From: Clitopilus passeckerianus
Lineage: Eukaryota; Basidiomycota; Agaricomycetes; Agaricales; Entolomataceae
DNA: 64,000 nt
Direction of reading: 5' to 3'
NCBI GenBank assembly: GCA_944990035.1
Contig: CALYLX010000082.1
Coordinates: 620,001-684,000, forward strand
The notes under the pieces are model-generated. The model made no database searches and was not told the origin of the DNA. It saw only the letters and a list, made by a program, of their open reading frames with translations. Below are positions 44,516 through 56,540 of this stretch, in pieces. Made by a program: the position numbers and the translations under genes. Each line of letters begins with the position of its first letter. Positions within the stretch are counted from its first letter, which is position 1.

Positions 44516-46761
44516 CGCAGCACTCCGGGTGGTGCTAGTACCAGAGGTTTTTGGCGGGCGGTGTCGGTGCTGCTCGTATCTCCTGAGTCATATGCAGACC
44601 TGTTCTTGCGCGAGGTCCATGTCGAAGGCAGGGCCCGTTGATGGGCATCGAAGGAGACGGGCAAATCTGTTTTGTGCATAGGCTGAAATTCTGGAGGTGG
44701 TGGGGCTGCTTTATTGGTGAGGCTGTCCGATGATATGTGGGAAGAGGCATTCGTCCCCGAGGTAGTTTGGGTAAGTTTGGACGCCCAATGGCTGCCCCAG
44801 GGGTCCGTTGGGTCGTCAGCCTGCTCTGCCTCAATCTAGCCTTGAACGTAACTTCGCCTCTTGTGGGTTTTGGAATCCGTCTTCGACCTTGACACCGTGA
44901 TATCCGCGACAGGACTCCCTCCCAGCAAGACTGACCTCTTCAAACTACCGCCAGCGCCTTCCTTACCTCTCCGCCTTCCGGTTGGCCCAAGGACCTGCAT
45001 CCTCATGGACACTTCCTGCAACTTTGATCTGGCAGGTTGCCCATTGGCTGGCTGAGGAGGAGTTGGCGGTAGATAGATGTCGATAACGCTCCCACTGAGA
45101 GTACTGACACTGTGGGTAAAGTTGCTGGGGTAAGATAAGCCGCCACGGAAACCCCAACCATTTGAACCGACTCACTGAATCCGCAATCGCTGCCCACCAA
45201 CTGCATGCTGTAAAATCCCCCAAACTCAAGCATACCAGCAACACTCCTCCTATGGTGATCCCAATTACTCAGATTGCCACCCAGCCACTTTCCAGCGAAC
45301 GCGCTGAAGTGATGGTGAGGGACACCAACCGAAGATGGGCGAGGAGAGCGCCACGTGTAGTGGCAGATATTAGAGGAACGTAGAGATTGTGGGTATCGTA
45401 GGAGGAGAGGCCGTCAGCGAGGACTGTGTCGGTCTGTCAAAAGGTCAAAATCGATTCAGTTCATATTCATACGAGAATAAGACAGACAAAAACTCACGAA
45501 AACAGCCCTAGCCCCCGACTACCCAGCCGCTTGCTATATTTATACGTTGGCTCGAGGAGGTTATCACCCCACTCGACTTGGCTCTGCAAAGTTGTAGTGG
45601 TTCTGGTGGTTGACCACCCAAATCCTGGACCGCCAAACGAAGCTTCCACACCAACCGGTGCGGAATCGCAACCTGTGACCCATGTCTGTATGAGAAGAAT
45701 GGTGATGGTTAGCAGTTGTATGCGGCGAAAAAAGAGGCGAAAGAACTTGCCTAACAACTGAATTCGTCGTTAGAAGAGGGAGGTTCAGCTCTTTAGCTTG
45801 CGCAAAGGGGTCTGAGAGCAGGCGTAGGTGCGGAACTGTCGACCAGAAGCGGAGGTCAGTCCACGTCGAGGAGTCGAGAAGGACCCTGGAAGGCCTTCGG
45901 AGGTGAAAGAGATACGCACAGTTGCAGATTCATTCATATCAATGCAGACTCCATCGATGTCCATACTCGTTTCGGGTGAATAAAACGACTGGAACTCCTT
46001 GTTCCAGTCACCTTGCGTACTGCCTTTGAATAAGTCGGGGTAGACCATCACACCTACACCCGAAGCGGTTGAGAACGCAAGAGTGACGCCTGAGAGATTA
46101 CAGATGTGCACACCAGGCCAGACCGAGCCTAGATTTGCACCATTTTCGCCTTTAGGCCCTTGACTCATGGACCGTTCTTCATCCAGATATCAGCGGCTCT
46201 ACCGTCATCGTAGGCACTGTACTTCGAGTTGGAGAGGTAGGCCACGGCGGGACCGGTCGTTAGGACTGGAAGTTGAGGTTGGCCCGGGAAGAGGACAGGA
46301 GAAAGAAGAAAGGACGTACTGTACTTCTGCGACAAGTTGTGGGGGTGAGAAATGCAATACGCCTCCCATGAGGTCCCACTCCAGACCTCCATTTCCCAGT
46401 TTCATTGGAATCTTCACATCTATGTCGTTCAAGTTGAGTAAAAAGCCACCTAATTCGAGGTAGATGGTGTAGTTGGAACAGAGGTTGGTCCCAGAAGGGA
46501 TACCGTAGGCGCACCAGCACGGGCTCTGAAGGGAAATGGTCTGCTTGTGCCTGGTAAGCTCAGATGCTTTTGCAGTAGATTGAACGGACTGGAGATAGGC
46601 TAAATTTGACTCCGGATACGGATTCGGAAGTACCAATAGGTTCCAGCAAATACATTGACAAACAACGAACCAACGGCGCTAAGGACCGGGTTTGAACAGC
46701 GCTTAGCGGCACACCACTGGCAGGTTCTGGCGCCCAGAGAGCGCTCGGCCACAATTAACAT
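44516..46761 (-). pseudogene. Decayed glycoside hydrolase family 31 gene
   Basis: Pieces of a GH31 protein occur in the right order on the minus strand but in several frames. An N-terminal domain piece (near 46300-46450) has LELGGFLLNLNDIDVKIPMK and LEWDLMGGVLHF. A catalytic piece has YSAYDDGRAADIWMKNG then NLGSVWPGV, YPDLF and DIDGVCIDMNE, where D in IDMNE is the GH31 nucleophile. A later piece has LADGLSSYDTHNLY, and after a frame change FAGKWLGGNLSNWDHHRRS, VAGMLEFGGFYSMQLVGSDC, where the D in GSD is the acid/base region. About 150 residues normally between the first two pieces (including the HQCRWGY region) are missing. The sequence after 45100 no longer matches the family and may belong to something else. 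GH31 enzymes are mostly alpha-glucosidases. Confidence 0.65.
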
Positions 46762-47370
46762 CTAGGACCAGAGGGAAGACGCCCCGCGTTGACTCAAGAT
46801 TTGTTAATGCCTGCTTCATCGCTTCTTTTCTATTGAAACTATCGTAAAGAAGTTCATATCAAATGTGTCGCCGAAAAGTAGTCCTTTGCTCACAGCTTCC
46901 CTACCAAGGGGAACAATTAGTATTACTCGTAGTAAACGTGATACATTCCTACACAGGTTGGTGATACAAGGCAGAAATGGCAATTGTCAGATGTAATGAT
47001 TACTGTTATAACCGGGTCAGGGAACTAGCGCTCATTTGGCGCTCTTCGCTCTTGACCATCACTCGAACACCACTTGACTACATCCTTATCGATTGTCGCT
47101 AAAGTGCGCCTTGAAGTGCACTCAGCGTAGATTGATAGGCGGATACTTGCTGTGAGGCTCTTTATTCCGGCCCTGGCAGCCTCTGGTCAGTAACCTCCTT
47201 GACTCTGGCTACGAGTCCAGCCTGGTCGGCCACTGGCATGTGCATGTGCCGCGCGTCTAGGGCGCTCATGGCCATTGGCGACGACAAGCGCTCATGGAAT
47301 CAACTTGAATTGTGACTCCGCTAGCAACTGGCACGAGGTAGGTTTGAGTCGCTACATTGGCGCCCGGAAG
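46762..47370. other. Intergenic before kinase array
   Basis: About 600 bases separating the decayed GH31 gene and kinase 1. The frame of kinase 1 is open from 47275 but lacks an ATG until 47371. I see no other coding sequence. Confidence 0.45.
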
Positions 47371-49765
47371 ATGTTATCTCTACTTGACTCGTCTACGTCG
47401 AGTTGCTCGACATATTCCCCTACGAACGTCAAGAAATTAAGGGCTGGAAACACTAACAACTATCGATCCAGCGACCAGACTCTCCAGCCAGATTTTGCAG
47501 GCTTGCCGAGGCCGATCCCTGTTGCATTCTCTCACCCAGTCATAATGATGACAGAACGAAGGCGGGAGCACAATTCTAGCCAAGCTGCTCTGAAATTTGA
47601 GCCCAGCCCCACTTCTTACTCTCATTCGACCTCTACCAGGCTTCGCCCTTTGACGAATGGATTTCTTGGTTCGGATGGCCCCAGGCTAGGTACGCATACG
47701 GGAATATCGTGGTGGCCACCTAATCCATCTTCCGATATTCGACCATCAGAACCCTCTCTCAACTCAACAGGCATAACAAACGGAAACAGAGTCACAGCGA
47801 TTGATCGCCCCGCTCGGGAACGGTCGGAGCTTCCAACTCAAGCGACAGCGCCTCGTAAGGCAGATGACCGGAGTCTGCTCACAACTAGTGCAGAATTGAC
47901 GCCCAATTCACAACACGACTCTCGAATAGGTTCGTCCCAGACGAAGTACCTGAAGAGCAACGCCGAAGTTCTTTGGGCACCCAACTTTTACGGGATGATC
48001 CCGCCCTTCAAAAACCCGCCCGGCATGAGGACCAATTCTCATATCTGGATGCCCAACCCCGTGCACGTGGGGGTTTTTGAACGAGGTTTGATCCCGGAGC
48101 GGCTCAAAGAACAGAGATTGTCTACCAAAGCACTACAAAGCCCGGAGAAAGGCAAGACATCTGGTGCTCGCCTATGGGCTCCCGACGTCCCCTTAGCCCA
48201 ATCTGCTTCGAATGTTGCTACGGCTCGCGCTCTATATCTCCGCGACTGGCAGAACATTACGGACATACGCCGTAACCCCGAGGATGTAATGTTCGCAACG
48301 GTTTGCCGATTGACGACGCGGTTCGATGATCATATGCAAGGAAACTTGGTTAACCTACGTGGCTCACGAGCTCAGCAGGCACTTGATTGTTTTCAAATGG
48401 TGATTTCGCTACTTTTTGGGCTACGAATTTCCGTTGATTGAATACAAATACTATAACCTAGATTTTGGACATGCCCGCTTCCTCGACCGTTTCTTTGGAC
48501 CTAGGATTTAGGCAAACTTTGGTCGCCACCATGCAAAGGCTGTCCAGAGCAGCTGGGCGATGGCCAGCGTCATGTCAATTGCAGACATTGACTTGGTCCG
48601 AGCAAAACTACATGTCTCCTGGCTCGTTTGGTGACATTTACCAAGGTCGTTATGGCGGTGAAGTGGTTTGTGTAAAAGTAATTAGGCCACTCGAAATGCA
48701 GGGAGATCAGATCAAGAAGCTTCAAGTAGTAAGAACAAGTTGGCAAGCTACTTTTCCTACCGCCTGACTAGTCTTGACCAGCGAGTGTTGACGGAAGCCC
48801 TTCTTTGGGGCCAATTATCTCATCAAAACGTGGTACCCGTTTGGGGCTTCGATCCGCATTACTCTCGGCCTTGTTTGGTGTCTCCGTGGATGACAAATGG
48901 CGATGTCAACACATACCTCCTGGGCAATCCTGGTGCAGATCGTTATCTACTAGTAGGTTTCCACCTTCGTGATACACCGGATTTCTCTCAATGCCATATA
49001 TTAGGCATCGGATATACTCGAAGGCTTGGCGTATTTGCACTCGTATGGCATAATACATGGTGCTCTCAAAGGGGTCAGCTCACATATTCGCGAGTTTTCC
49101 AGCCTTGTTTCTATCTGTTGACCCACGAGTACAGAGAACTGTCCTGGTGGATAAATGTGGTCGAGCACGACTGACAGATTTTGGTATCTCCTCGGTCATG
49201 ACTTCTGAAGTTCCTCATTGGGCAGAAAACTCTACGGGAAGCAATTCTAGGTGGCAAGCACCTGAATTATTTGACTTGAATTGCAGCGATGAGGAGGTAA
49301 GAAACACGAAACAAAGCGACGTCTATGCGTGGGCTTGTGTCTGCTATGAGGTAAATGGTTATGGGCCTGCGCATCGGAGAAGTCACTGATCACACGTGGA
49401 GGTAGATGTTTGTTGGCCAGCAACCTTTTTATGAGGTTAAGAAAAATGAAGCCGTTGTATTCAAAGTCGGTCTTCACAAACTCACGCCATCGCGTCCGCA
49501 TGAAAATAGTCCTGCCTGGTCTGCTAGGCGTTTGAACGTGGATTTTTGGAAATTGCTGCTTCGATCCTGGTCATGGGTGCCTGCCGCTCGCCCTGACGTG
49601 CAGCGCCTTATACTTAGGCTGCAGAGTTGGGTCCTGGACGATAAGCGCCCCAAGATTGATGACCAGCTACCTGCTCCACGCAGATTGGACCGCGCCTCAT
49701 ACGCGACCAAGTTGGTTGACGCTGAACAGATTCTGTCTGAGCTGAGCAGACCATGCAGCCCTTAG
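47371..49765 (+). CDS. TKL-like protein kinase 1, probable pseudokinase (catalytic Asp replaced)
   Basis: Six exons, 47371-48399, 48462-48728, 48782-48952, 49005-49073, 49135-49350 and 49406-49765, all phase 0, about 703 residues. The first 300 residues are Ser/Pro-rich and disordered, with four W-x-P-[N/D] motifs, and lead into the array's shared helical module (VNLRGSRAQQALDCFQM). N-lobe: Gly loop SPGSFGDIYQGRYG and Lys in VVCVKVIRPL. Then ALLWGQLSHQNVVPVWG, CLVSPWMTNGDVNTYL, and the catalytic loop IIHGALKG, where A replaces the catalytic Asp (kinases 2-5 have HGDLKG). DFG (RLTDFGISSV) and APE (RWQAPELFD) are kept, as is SDVYAWACVCYE. Family knowledge says loss of this Asp normally abolishes phosphotransfer, so a scaffold or ATP-binding role is likely. 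First gene of a five-gene tandem array. Confidence 0.85.
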
Positions 49766-51945
49766 AAACCCAGAAGCATACGGAAACCCAGCGGGGTGCT
49801 GTTCGGGAAGTCGGGGTGGAGCCCAATTAGAGTAGGAACCCCAGTGTGGCCAACTCGATGGCTTTTGGATGGGGTTGACAAATATCTTCTAAGTTTTGTA
49901 TTATGATACTCTTTCCCTTCACGTTTCTTTTCCCTGTTACTCTTATTTGTCTTGGACCGTTCCAGTTTATCCATCGGACAAAATTTGCCATGCCTTTTCT
50001 GTTCGCGACTAATTATGCATTATTTGAATTCTTGTTCAGTATCCGTCCATTTAACAGCGAAAGTGGGCTTAGAGATTACGAGTGTAGGTAGTAGGTTGAA
50101 AGGGTCTGGCGGCGACCCTAATTCTTCGTTGGAGTGAGATGGTAGTCCAGATTTGATTGTCGCCACTGGGGAGTATGTGAGCTATTAACAATACGCTCGT
50201 CAACTAGTACCTGCGGTCCAGAAAGACCAGCTGGTTCTGTGCCACCCCGAAGAGAACAAAATGGTAACTCAAGGTATAAGCCTCGTCACGGTATTATCCG
50301 ACATGCGCCACGGCATTATATCACTCTACCTCCATGCCTAGGCTCGAAGCAGCCGGATATCGCCCTCACCGCCCTCACGATACTCACATATAAGTTAAAT
50401 CACAAATACCAGGATGACCTCGGGCTTCCTTCATGATACTTAGGCATCTCAACCTCCAAGTTTCAAGGTTCAGCTGCCGCGCCTTTTATGTACCAGAAAA
50501 CAAACTCGAGAGACCATCAATGTGACGCCTTAATGGTTCCTCGTGTTCAGCGTGTGTCGCTTGATCAATCTGCAAGCCCCAGTCGAACTAGGATCGGACC
50601 GAGGTTTGCCCATTCACGTTTCAAGTCTTCAACCAGAGATTCAGATAATTCGCTCGAGCAAGCAAGGAACGTGTGAATTGGATTGGGTGCCTGGACAAGT
50701 ATAGACGCCAAGCTGACGTCGCCCGCCATTGCCATCTCGATCATGGAGTAGATGTGGGCGCATGCTGGTCCATGAACTGAGAACCCACGACGCAGCCTCT
50801 TGGCCTCAGACTTCAAGACATGCCAGTAATTTGGATGTCTGCCACATATATAACCTTCTTCAATGGTCCGGTCACCCGAATCTAACCGCCAAGGGCAAGG
50901 TGCTTCCTGAAACAATGCGGAATTGGAGTTGAGTCCGGAAGTAAGGATTGTGCACAAAGGCTCTGGACGTCGATTATGTGCCTCCCGAGCCCGGATCTTG
51001 AATTTGTGAATTTGTGAATATTAACCACAGCACGCACACAGTACGTAAGTAGCAGCTGAGCGCTGATCGTTCACAGCATAAAGTATGTCTCGGAAGCATA
51101 TCCATTATTAGATCCCGGTTTGGTTTGGCCTGTTGAATTGAAGCGGAGCTTCGGAACGAAAGTCGGTAATGCATAGGTGCCCAATTCAGTGAGCGTAGAT
51201 CTCTGTAACTGTGCCCCTTGGCTGCAAATAAACTAGCAAGGCCGGCAAGCGGCAAGGTTCTCTGCCTGTACATGTAAATGCTCAAGAGTCAAGAGAGATT
51301 ATCCCAGGTCCAGCTCGGGGGGCACATTAAACCGTTCAGATTTCAATCAGGTTTGCAGAAGGGTCAATTGATGAACGTTTGAACTTCTGGCGTTTTTCTC
51401 AACTGTGATTGCCAGGCCCCTTCTGGCGCTGCATTCTACACAACAACATTTGTTCATGAATAACAGCTTCTCAACATTTTTTTGGCCTAGGCTTTTGCCT
51501 TGCGTGTGGCGCTTTCAAGTTCTTGTGATGCGTACGCATCACCTTTCGCAACGCGGTACGTTGCCCAAGGTTGCGCGGTGATCGCTCGCACATATTACTC
51601 TTCGCACTCTTTAAATGTACTTTTTTTAGGTGATTGAACAGTCCTAATTGGTCGTTCTACCCAAGACAAGTTGCTTCGGATTCAGGATCGTTCGCACCAA
51701 AGCGATTCAGAAAACTGGCGCGGTGGTAGTTACCGAAGATATTGGAACTCAGGGCACAGCTTTGTTGATGGGAGGTGATTCTCCTGCAAAAAGTCGTCCC
51801 CAAGACCCTACTGCCTTAAAAGGTAGCGGGAATGACAACAACGAGGCCTCTTCATGTTACTGTGACCGAGCGATATGAACGGTTATAACTTTGGCTAGAT
51901 TCTACTTAGGTCTCTTACCCGATCATTGACCTTGCCTTACCCTGT
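49766..51945. other. Spacer between kinases 1 and 2
   Basis: About 2.2 kb. It contains a 130-codon minus-strand frame (50565-50957, listed separately) and a short patch near 51703-51770 that resembles the upstream region of the 28283-29875 deaminase gene. The rest shows nothing recognisable. Confidence 0.45.
50565..50957 (-). CDS. Unrecognised small open frame
   Basis: 130 codons with protein-like composition (CGRHPNYWHVLKSEAKRLRR; FSVHGPACAHIYSMIEMAMA; LVEDLKREWANLGPILVRLG) ending in TGA. The C-terminal half looks helical. The start is uncertain, and it may be a fragment of a longer gene. I do not recognise a family. Kinases flank it on the other strand. Confidence 0.3.
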   Translation of the reverse strand: MCTILTSGLNSNSALFQEAPCPWRLDSGDRTIEEGYICGRHPNYWHVLKSEAKRLRRGFSVHGPACAHIYSMIEMAMAGDVSLASILVQAPNPIHTFLACSSELSESLVEDLKREWANLGPILVRLGLAD

Positions 51946-54303
51946 ATGTCTGAGGCAACTGGAAGCCGATATTCTACTAGTGTCTCAGCTCTCAATCGCT
52001 TCGTAGGCCTGACTGCACAACGTTCTGACGCACTCGGGCCTCGATACTCATTGGAAGGATGGAACACAAGGAAATCTGAGAACCCAAATGTAGAGAAGTC
52101 TCGAAACCATCCAGAACCCTTGTTGACGGAGAGCCGGAATGAACGCTTGCAAGCGGTTAGGCGTTTTAACAACCAAGATGCCAATGGCTTCATTCGGGTC
52201 GAGCACAATGGACGAGAGGCACATCCTGCAGAGCTGCTAGAATTGAAGGGCGCATTCCCCCCACCGATATCTGTGCCATCTCACAGAACGCAGGCAGGCC
52301 CCTCCCAATTTCTCGTTCGACGCCTAGGCGAGGCGTCAACATATACAGGCACTGATCAGCGCGTAGTACCTTGCCAATCAAGTCTGCCACAAATAGATCA
52401 TCCGTCCATGTCCACGATGGCTGAATCCGCGCTGTCTTTGCTAGACCGTGAGATTCTATCTTGCCCAACTCCCACACATTCAGCCACGCCTCTTTCCCCT
52501 GCTTCACCCGCTTTGACATCCAGCTCGCGATCGTCATCGTGTAAAGGCAAATACCCCGCTCAACCAGCAGTTCCGTCCCCTCCTCTGAATGAGATAGCCC
52601 CCATATCGATTGATCACTCCGAAGCAAGTGACTCGAGGCTCGACACCGACGACCTTGGTCACCGGAGGCGTCGGCCACGAAAGAACAAACGTCGGCGGCA
52701 ATCAGCTCTATCCAGTACTGGGTCGGACGCAGATGATGAAAATACCTCAAGGGGAGTGATGCCATTGTCAAAGCCTCCCCCGCCCATTGGCAAGGAAGAA
52801 GAGGAAGCTGCCCCCTCCATCATCAAGGCTATTCGTGATATCCTCAAAGATAAAACATCTTACAAAAGGTTGTTGGATGGTCTTAGAGGCAACATTGCAC
52901 AAGAGTTTCTCAACCATCTCCAGTTTGTTAGTAAATCCCTCCTCTAGACGGTCTCGTGCTAATACCGCATCGTTGAATAGGTGCTAGATGCAGAGGAGCC
53001 AATTACTCTAGAACTTCGACGTCAAGTCATCGTGCTGATGCAACGGATATCAAAGGTCACTGGGCTCTTGCCGAAATCATACGATTTCATTCGCATCGAC
53101 GTGAACGACGACCACTTCAAAACCTGTGGCACGTTCGGTGACGTATATTGTCGTTCATACTTAGGGGAAACCATTTGCGTCAAGAGGGTGCGGGTGCCCG
53201 GATTAGGTCGTGATGACGAAAACACGGCGGAACTACGCAAGGTGCGCTCGACCTGTTTTCTTATTCTCCGCTCCTAGTAATATGGTCACAGCAATTCACC
53301 CGAGAAGGAATACTGTGGCGTCAGCTGTCCCACCCCAATCTCCTCCCTTTCTATGGAGTCAACAACTGCCTTCCAGCGCGTCCATCCATAATATCACCAT
53401 GGATGAAGCATGGCAATATCACCGAGTATCTGAAGAAAAGTACACCCTCAGGGCCTTATCGCTATCTATTAGTGCGTCATCCGTCGAGGTATTCGAGTTC
53501 ACCTGTGCGTGGCTCATATCACTTGCCCAGGTTATGGATACCTTGCAGGGGCTGAAATATCTTCATTCCCTTGATATCGTACACGGCGATCTCAAAGGCG
53601 TAAGTTCCCTGGCTCTTCTAGAATTTACGCACCCATTCGTTCTTTCCTTTTAGCCGAATATTCTCGTAGATGGGTCTGGAAGGGCGAGATTAGCCGACTT
53701 CGGAATCTCTGCAGTGTTCGACCAGCAAATTCCCAAGTGGAGTAGCCAGTCAACCGCAGCTTGCAAAGGTGCCGGTACATTTCGCTGGCACGCTCCCGAG
53801 CTACTCGCATCTACTATGGAAGACCAGGAGGTTTACAAGACCAACGAAAGCGACGTGTACGCGTGGTCTTGTGTCTCGTATGAAGTGTGTTCTGTTTCCT
53901 TGCCCATTTTCGTTGTGTTTATGTCCGGTTCCAGATCTTCGTTCAGAAGCTTCCTTTCTGGGAAATTAAAAATAAAGAAGCGGTCATGTACAAGGTGATG
54001 ACTGGGTTACGGCCAACTCGTCCCATCCCCGAAGATAGCGCTTGGGTTGAGCGAGGCTTACGAGAGGATTTCTGGCATCTGATGGACCGCTGCTGGCATA
54101 GGGAGCCACGGGACCGCCCTTCGATTACAGATTTGCTTGACGAATTACACAAGTTAGCACCAGCCGACACTCGACCGGCAAGTACAGAGTACCGCTCTCC
54201 GACCTGGTCCCGACGCGCTGACCAACGCCAGCCCTTGCTGAAGTCTCTCAGAGGGATCAAGCAACTCCTGGCTGATATTAGCCAGTCGACCCCAGGTAGT
54301 TGA
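51946..54303 (+). CDS. TKL-like protein kinase 2
   Basis: Six phase-0 exons, 51946-52926, 52981-53241, 53292-53471, 53531-53599, 53654-53884 and 53935-54303, about 696 residues. The disordered N-terminus includes a basic stretch (RRRRPRKNKRRRQ) that could act in nuclear import, and the acidic motif SSTGSDADDE shared with kinase 4. The helical module LLDGLRGNIAQEFLNHLQF precedes the kinase domain. Key residues are all present: Gly loop CGTFGDVY, Lys in TICVKRVRV, IVHGDLKG-PNILVD, ARLADFGIS, RWHAPELL, SDVYAWSCVSYE, and a C-terminal CWHREPRDRP. It should be catalytically competent. Ser/Thr specificity is inferred from the TKL-type HGDLKxxN loop. Architecture and intron positions equal those of its neighbours. 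Confidence 0.87.
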
Positions 54304-56540
54304 CATTCATGGATACCCAACCTTCATATTCCGTAGCGTTTCCAGCAACAAACGATTTGGACCTCGGATTCCTCCGCCTTACCATTCCCTTTGATTTCCG
54401 AATCGAAAACACTATACATCGTATTCTTTCGTGGTTATGACTATCAGTCCCTTGTAATTTTTGAACTGTACGGTACAATTAATTGGATGCTATGAAAACC
54501 ACCCCCTTTAAGTATTCAGCCTTCCATTCCCGGCGACTCAGATAGCGACCATCTCACGACGTACTTGCGACTCTCTGAGAAGATGGCATAAGTATACCGA
54601 ATACCTCAATGCTCAACTTTCACCTATGTATTGGTGACTCTGACACTGATATGGACAGGAACAACTTCTCCCGGGGGTGCGGCAGCCTGATAATCTTGCA
54701 CATTGCCACTGCATTTCCATCTTTCTCGTAGTACGAGGGAATGCTCTGATTCGTGAGTCCACAACCCGGGGTGGCCAGTTGCCGACATCGTCACGGTCTT
54801 GGAGCTTGTTATCGATAGGAATCCATTGCCTTGATCAGGTATTCAGACCGTCACGACAGCCCCATCGAGATGCTAGCGGTGTCGCCGCGTGTTTCGTTTG
54901 ACAGGCAACCCGGAGGGGAATTAAAACCATCAAACATGACCGCTCCTATGATTATTGATAGGCTTGGCAGAAACGGGGATGGATTGTCAACACAGAGGTT
55001 ATTTGAGGACGAGAACAATTTTAGCCATTTGGCACAGGTTGAGCTTCAAGTTTGTCCGGACTCAACAGATCTTCCAATGTCGTATTTTCTACACATTGCG
55101 GTCATGCCCCCTTGCGAGTTACTCCAGTCCGAGTCCTCTTTCGATATGGTGTCCGGGAGAAGCTTGATTCTCATTGACGTGCCGAAACCTAAACGGACAG
55201 GTCGTTCTCACACCAACCGTCCTAATGAATTTTGAATTGGCATTTCTGAGCATCACGAGTTCTGCAGTTCAGAATATTCTAGATAATTGGCGACCTTCTG
55301 GTCCTCTGGAGTCTCTCAACACTCAACACATCGGGATCGGTTGCATGAATTAGGGTAAGAAGATCTTCAAACATTTACATCCAATGGTTCCCCAGGAACT
55401 CTCAGATCAACTTCTGACTGAATCTCATTTCTAGCTTCGATCAACTTCCATGGCACGATCTGGTTTGAGGTCTTCTGACCATCTTCCGGGGCTCGATCCA
55501 GTTCGAATCTTCTATTGAGGAAGGTCAAATGCAATTCTATGCTGTACACAGGCAGTCATGCGACCTATGTGGGCCAGTCAGATAATTCTGATTTCTTAAT
55601 TTATTTCACCCCTTTTCGTCGCGGGAATCCGCGCGTGTTCTGAATCATGCATGGGAGCCTCGAGGCAAAGCTTTGTTCGCTTAGTATGGATGAAAGGGGT
55701 CGCCGCAAAGGTCGGAAATCATTGAAGGTGGGAGGCTAAGTATTTTGAGAAAGGATTTTCTTGATAAGGCTGTTCCAGGGCTGTTCATTGGTAGGGCCAG
55801 CTGACTTGTGTTGGGGTGGGACTTTCAAGGTTTGAAAGTGAATTTTATGCGATGGTGTCTGAGGAAGCATCCGCCATATCTAGTCTCTTCTGTATGTGCG
55901 AGCTCGAGTGAAATCGTTGCTAAGAGCTTCTACATAAACCAGTCCTCTTGCCAGTGATATTTACTTATGACCTCATGATGCCGAAATTCAGGGGCCCAAA
56001 AATTGAGCTGAATGTGTTTGAATGCCGGATCTATATGGAGTAAACGGTTGAGTTGTCCCTCCACTGTTACTCCTTATGTCCTGTCAACCAATTAGATTTA
56101 GAGTTTACGTTTACTCTACCCAGCCTTACTCGGGACGTTGCCGCGTGGTATCCCAAGACCCTCGCTGTCACAATTACGCACTGGCAGAGGGTGATCATCT
56201 TGAACAATGGCTTTATTATAAAACTACGGACGCTCTGGACCCTCATGTCCCACATCTTCCCTCCTGACTGCCTTGACAGTGCACCGCTTATGTCTCATCC
56301 TGCTCACAGTAGGGATGGAGGGCTTCCTTCAGCACATCGCGAGAACAATGAACCTGATTGGCACCAGGAAGGGCCAAGGTTCTCGTCATTTCACGGACAA
56401 TCATCGCAGGCAACTAGGAGGCAGCAAGTCGAAGAATGGAGGAATGTAAGCAGGCCACACTCACCCATTAACGATCTGACGCTGACGGGAAACAGCCTCC
56501 ACGAGCTGGGCTTGATCCTGCTATAATCCCCTCCTCGAAC
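54304..56540. other. Spacer between kinases 2 and 3
   Basis: About 2.2 kb. A plus frame at 54831-55235 (134 codons, with AQVELQVCPDSTDLPMSYFL) has some protein character but no recognised domain. A second frame at 56053-56526 ends 15 bases before kinase 3 and looks non-coding. No kinase remnant was found. Confidence 0.4.

Noticed and set aside
47275..47370. Start of kinase 1 at 47275
   Set aside because: The codon there is TTG; the first in-frame ATG is at 47371.
54831..55235. 134-codon frame between kinases 2 and 3 as a lost kinase N-terminus
   Set aside because: No helical module or kinase exon follows it, and the composition is not distinctive enough to call a gene.
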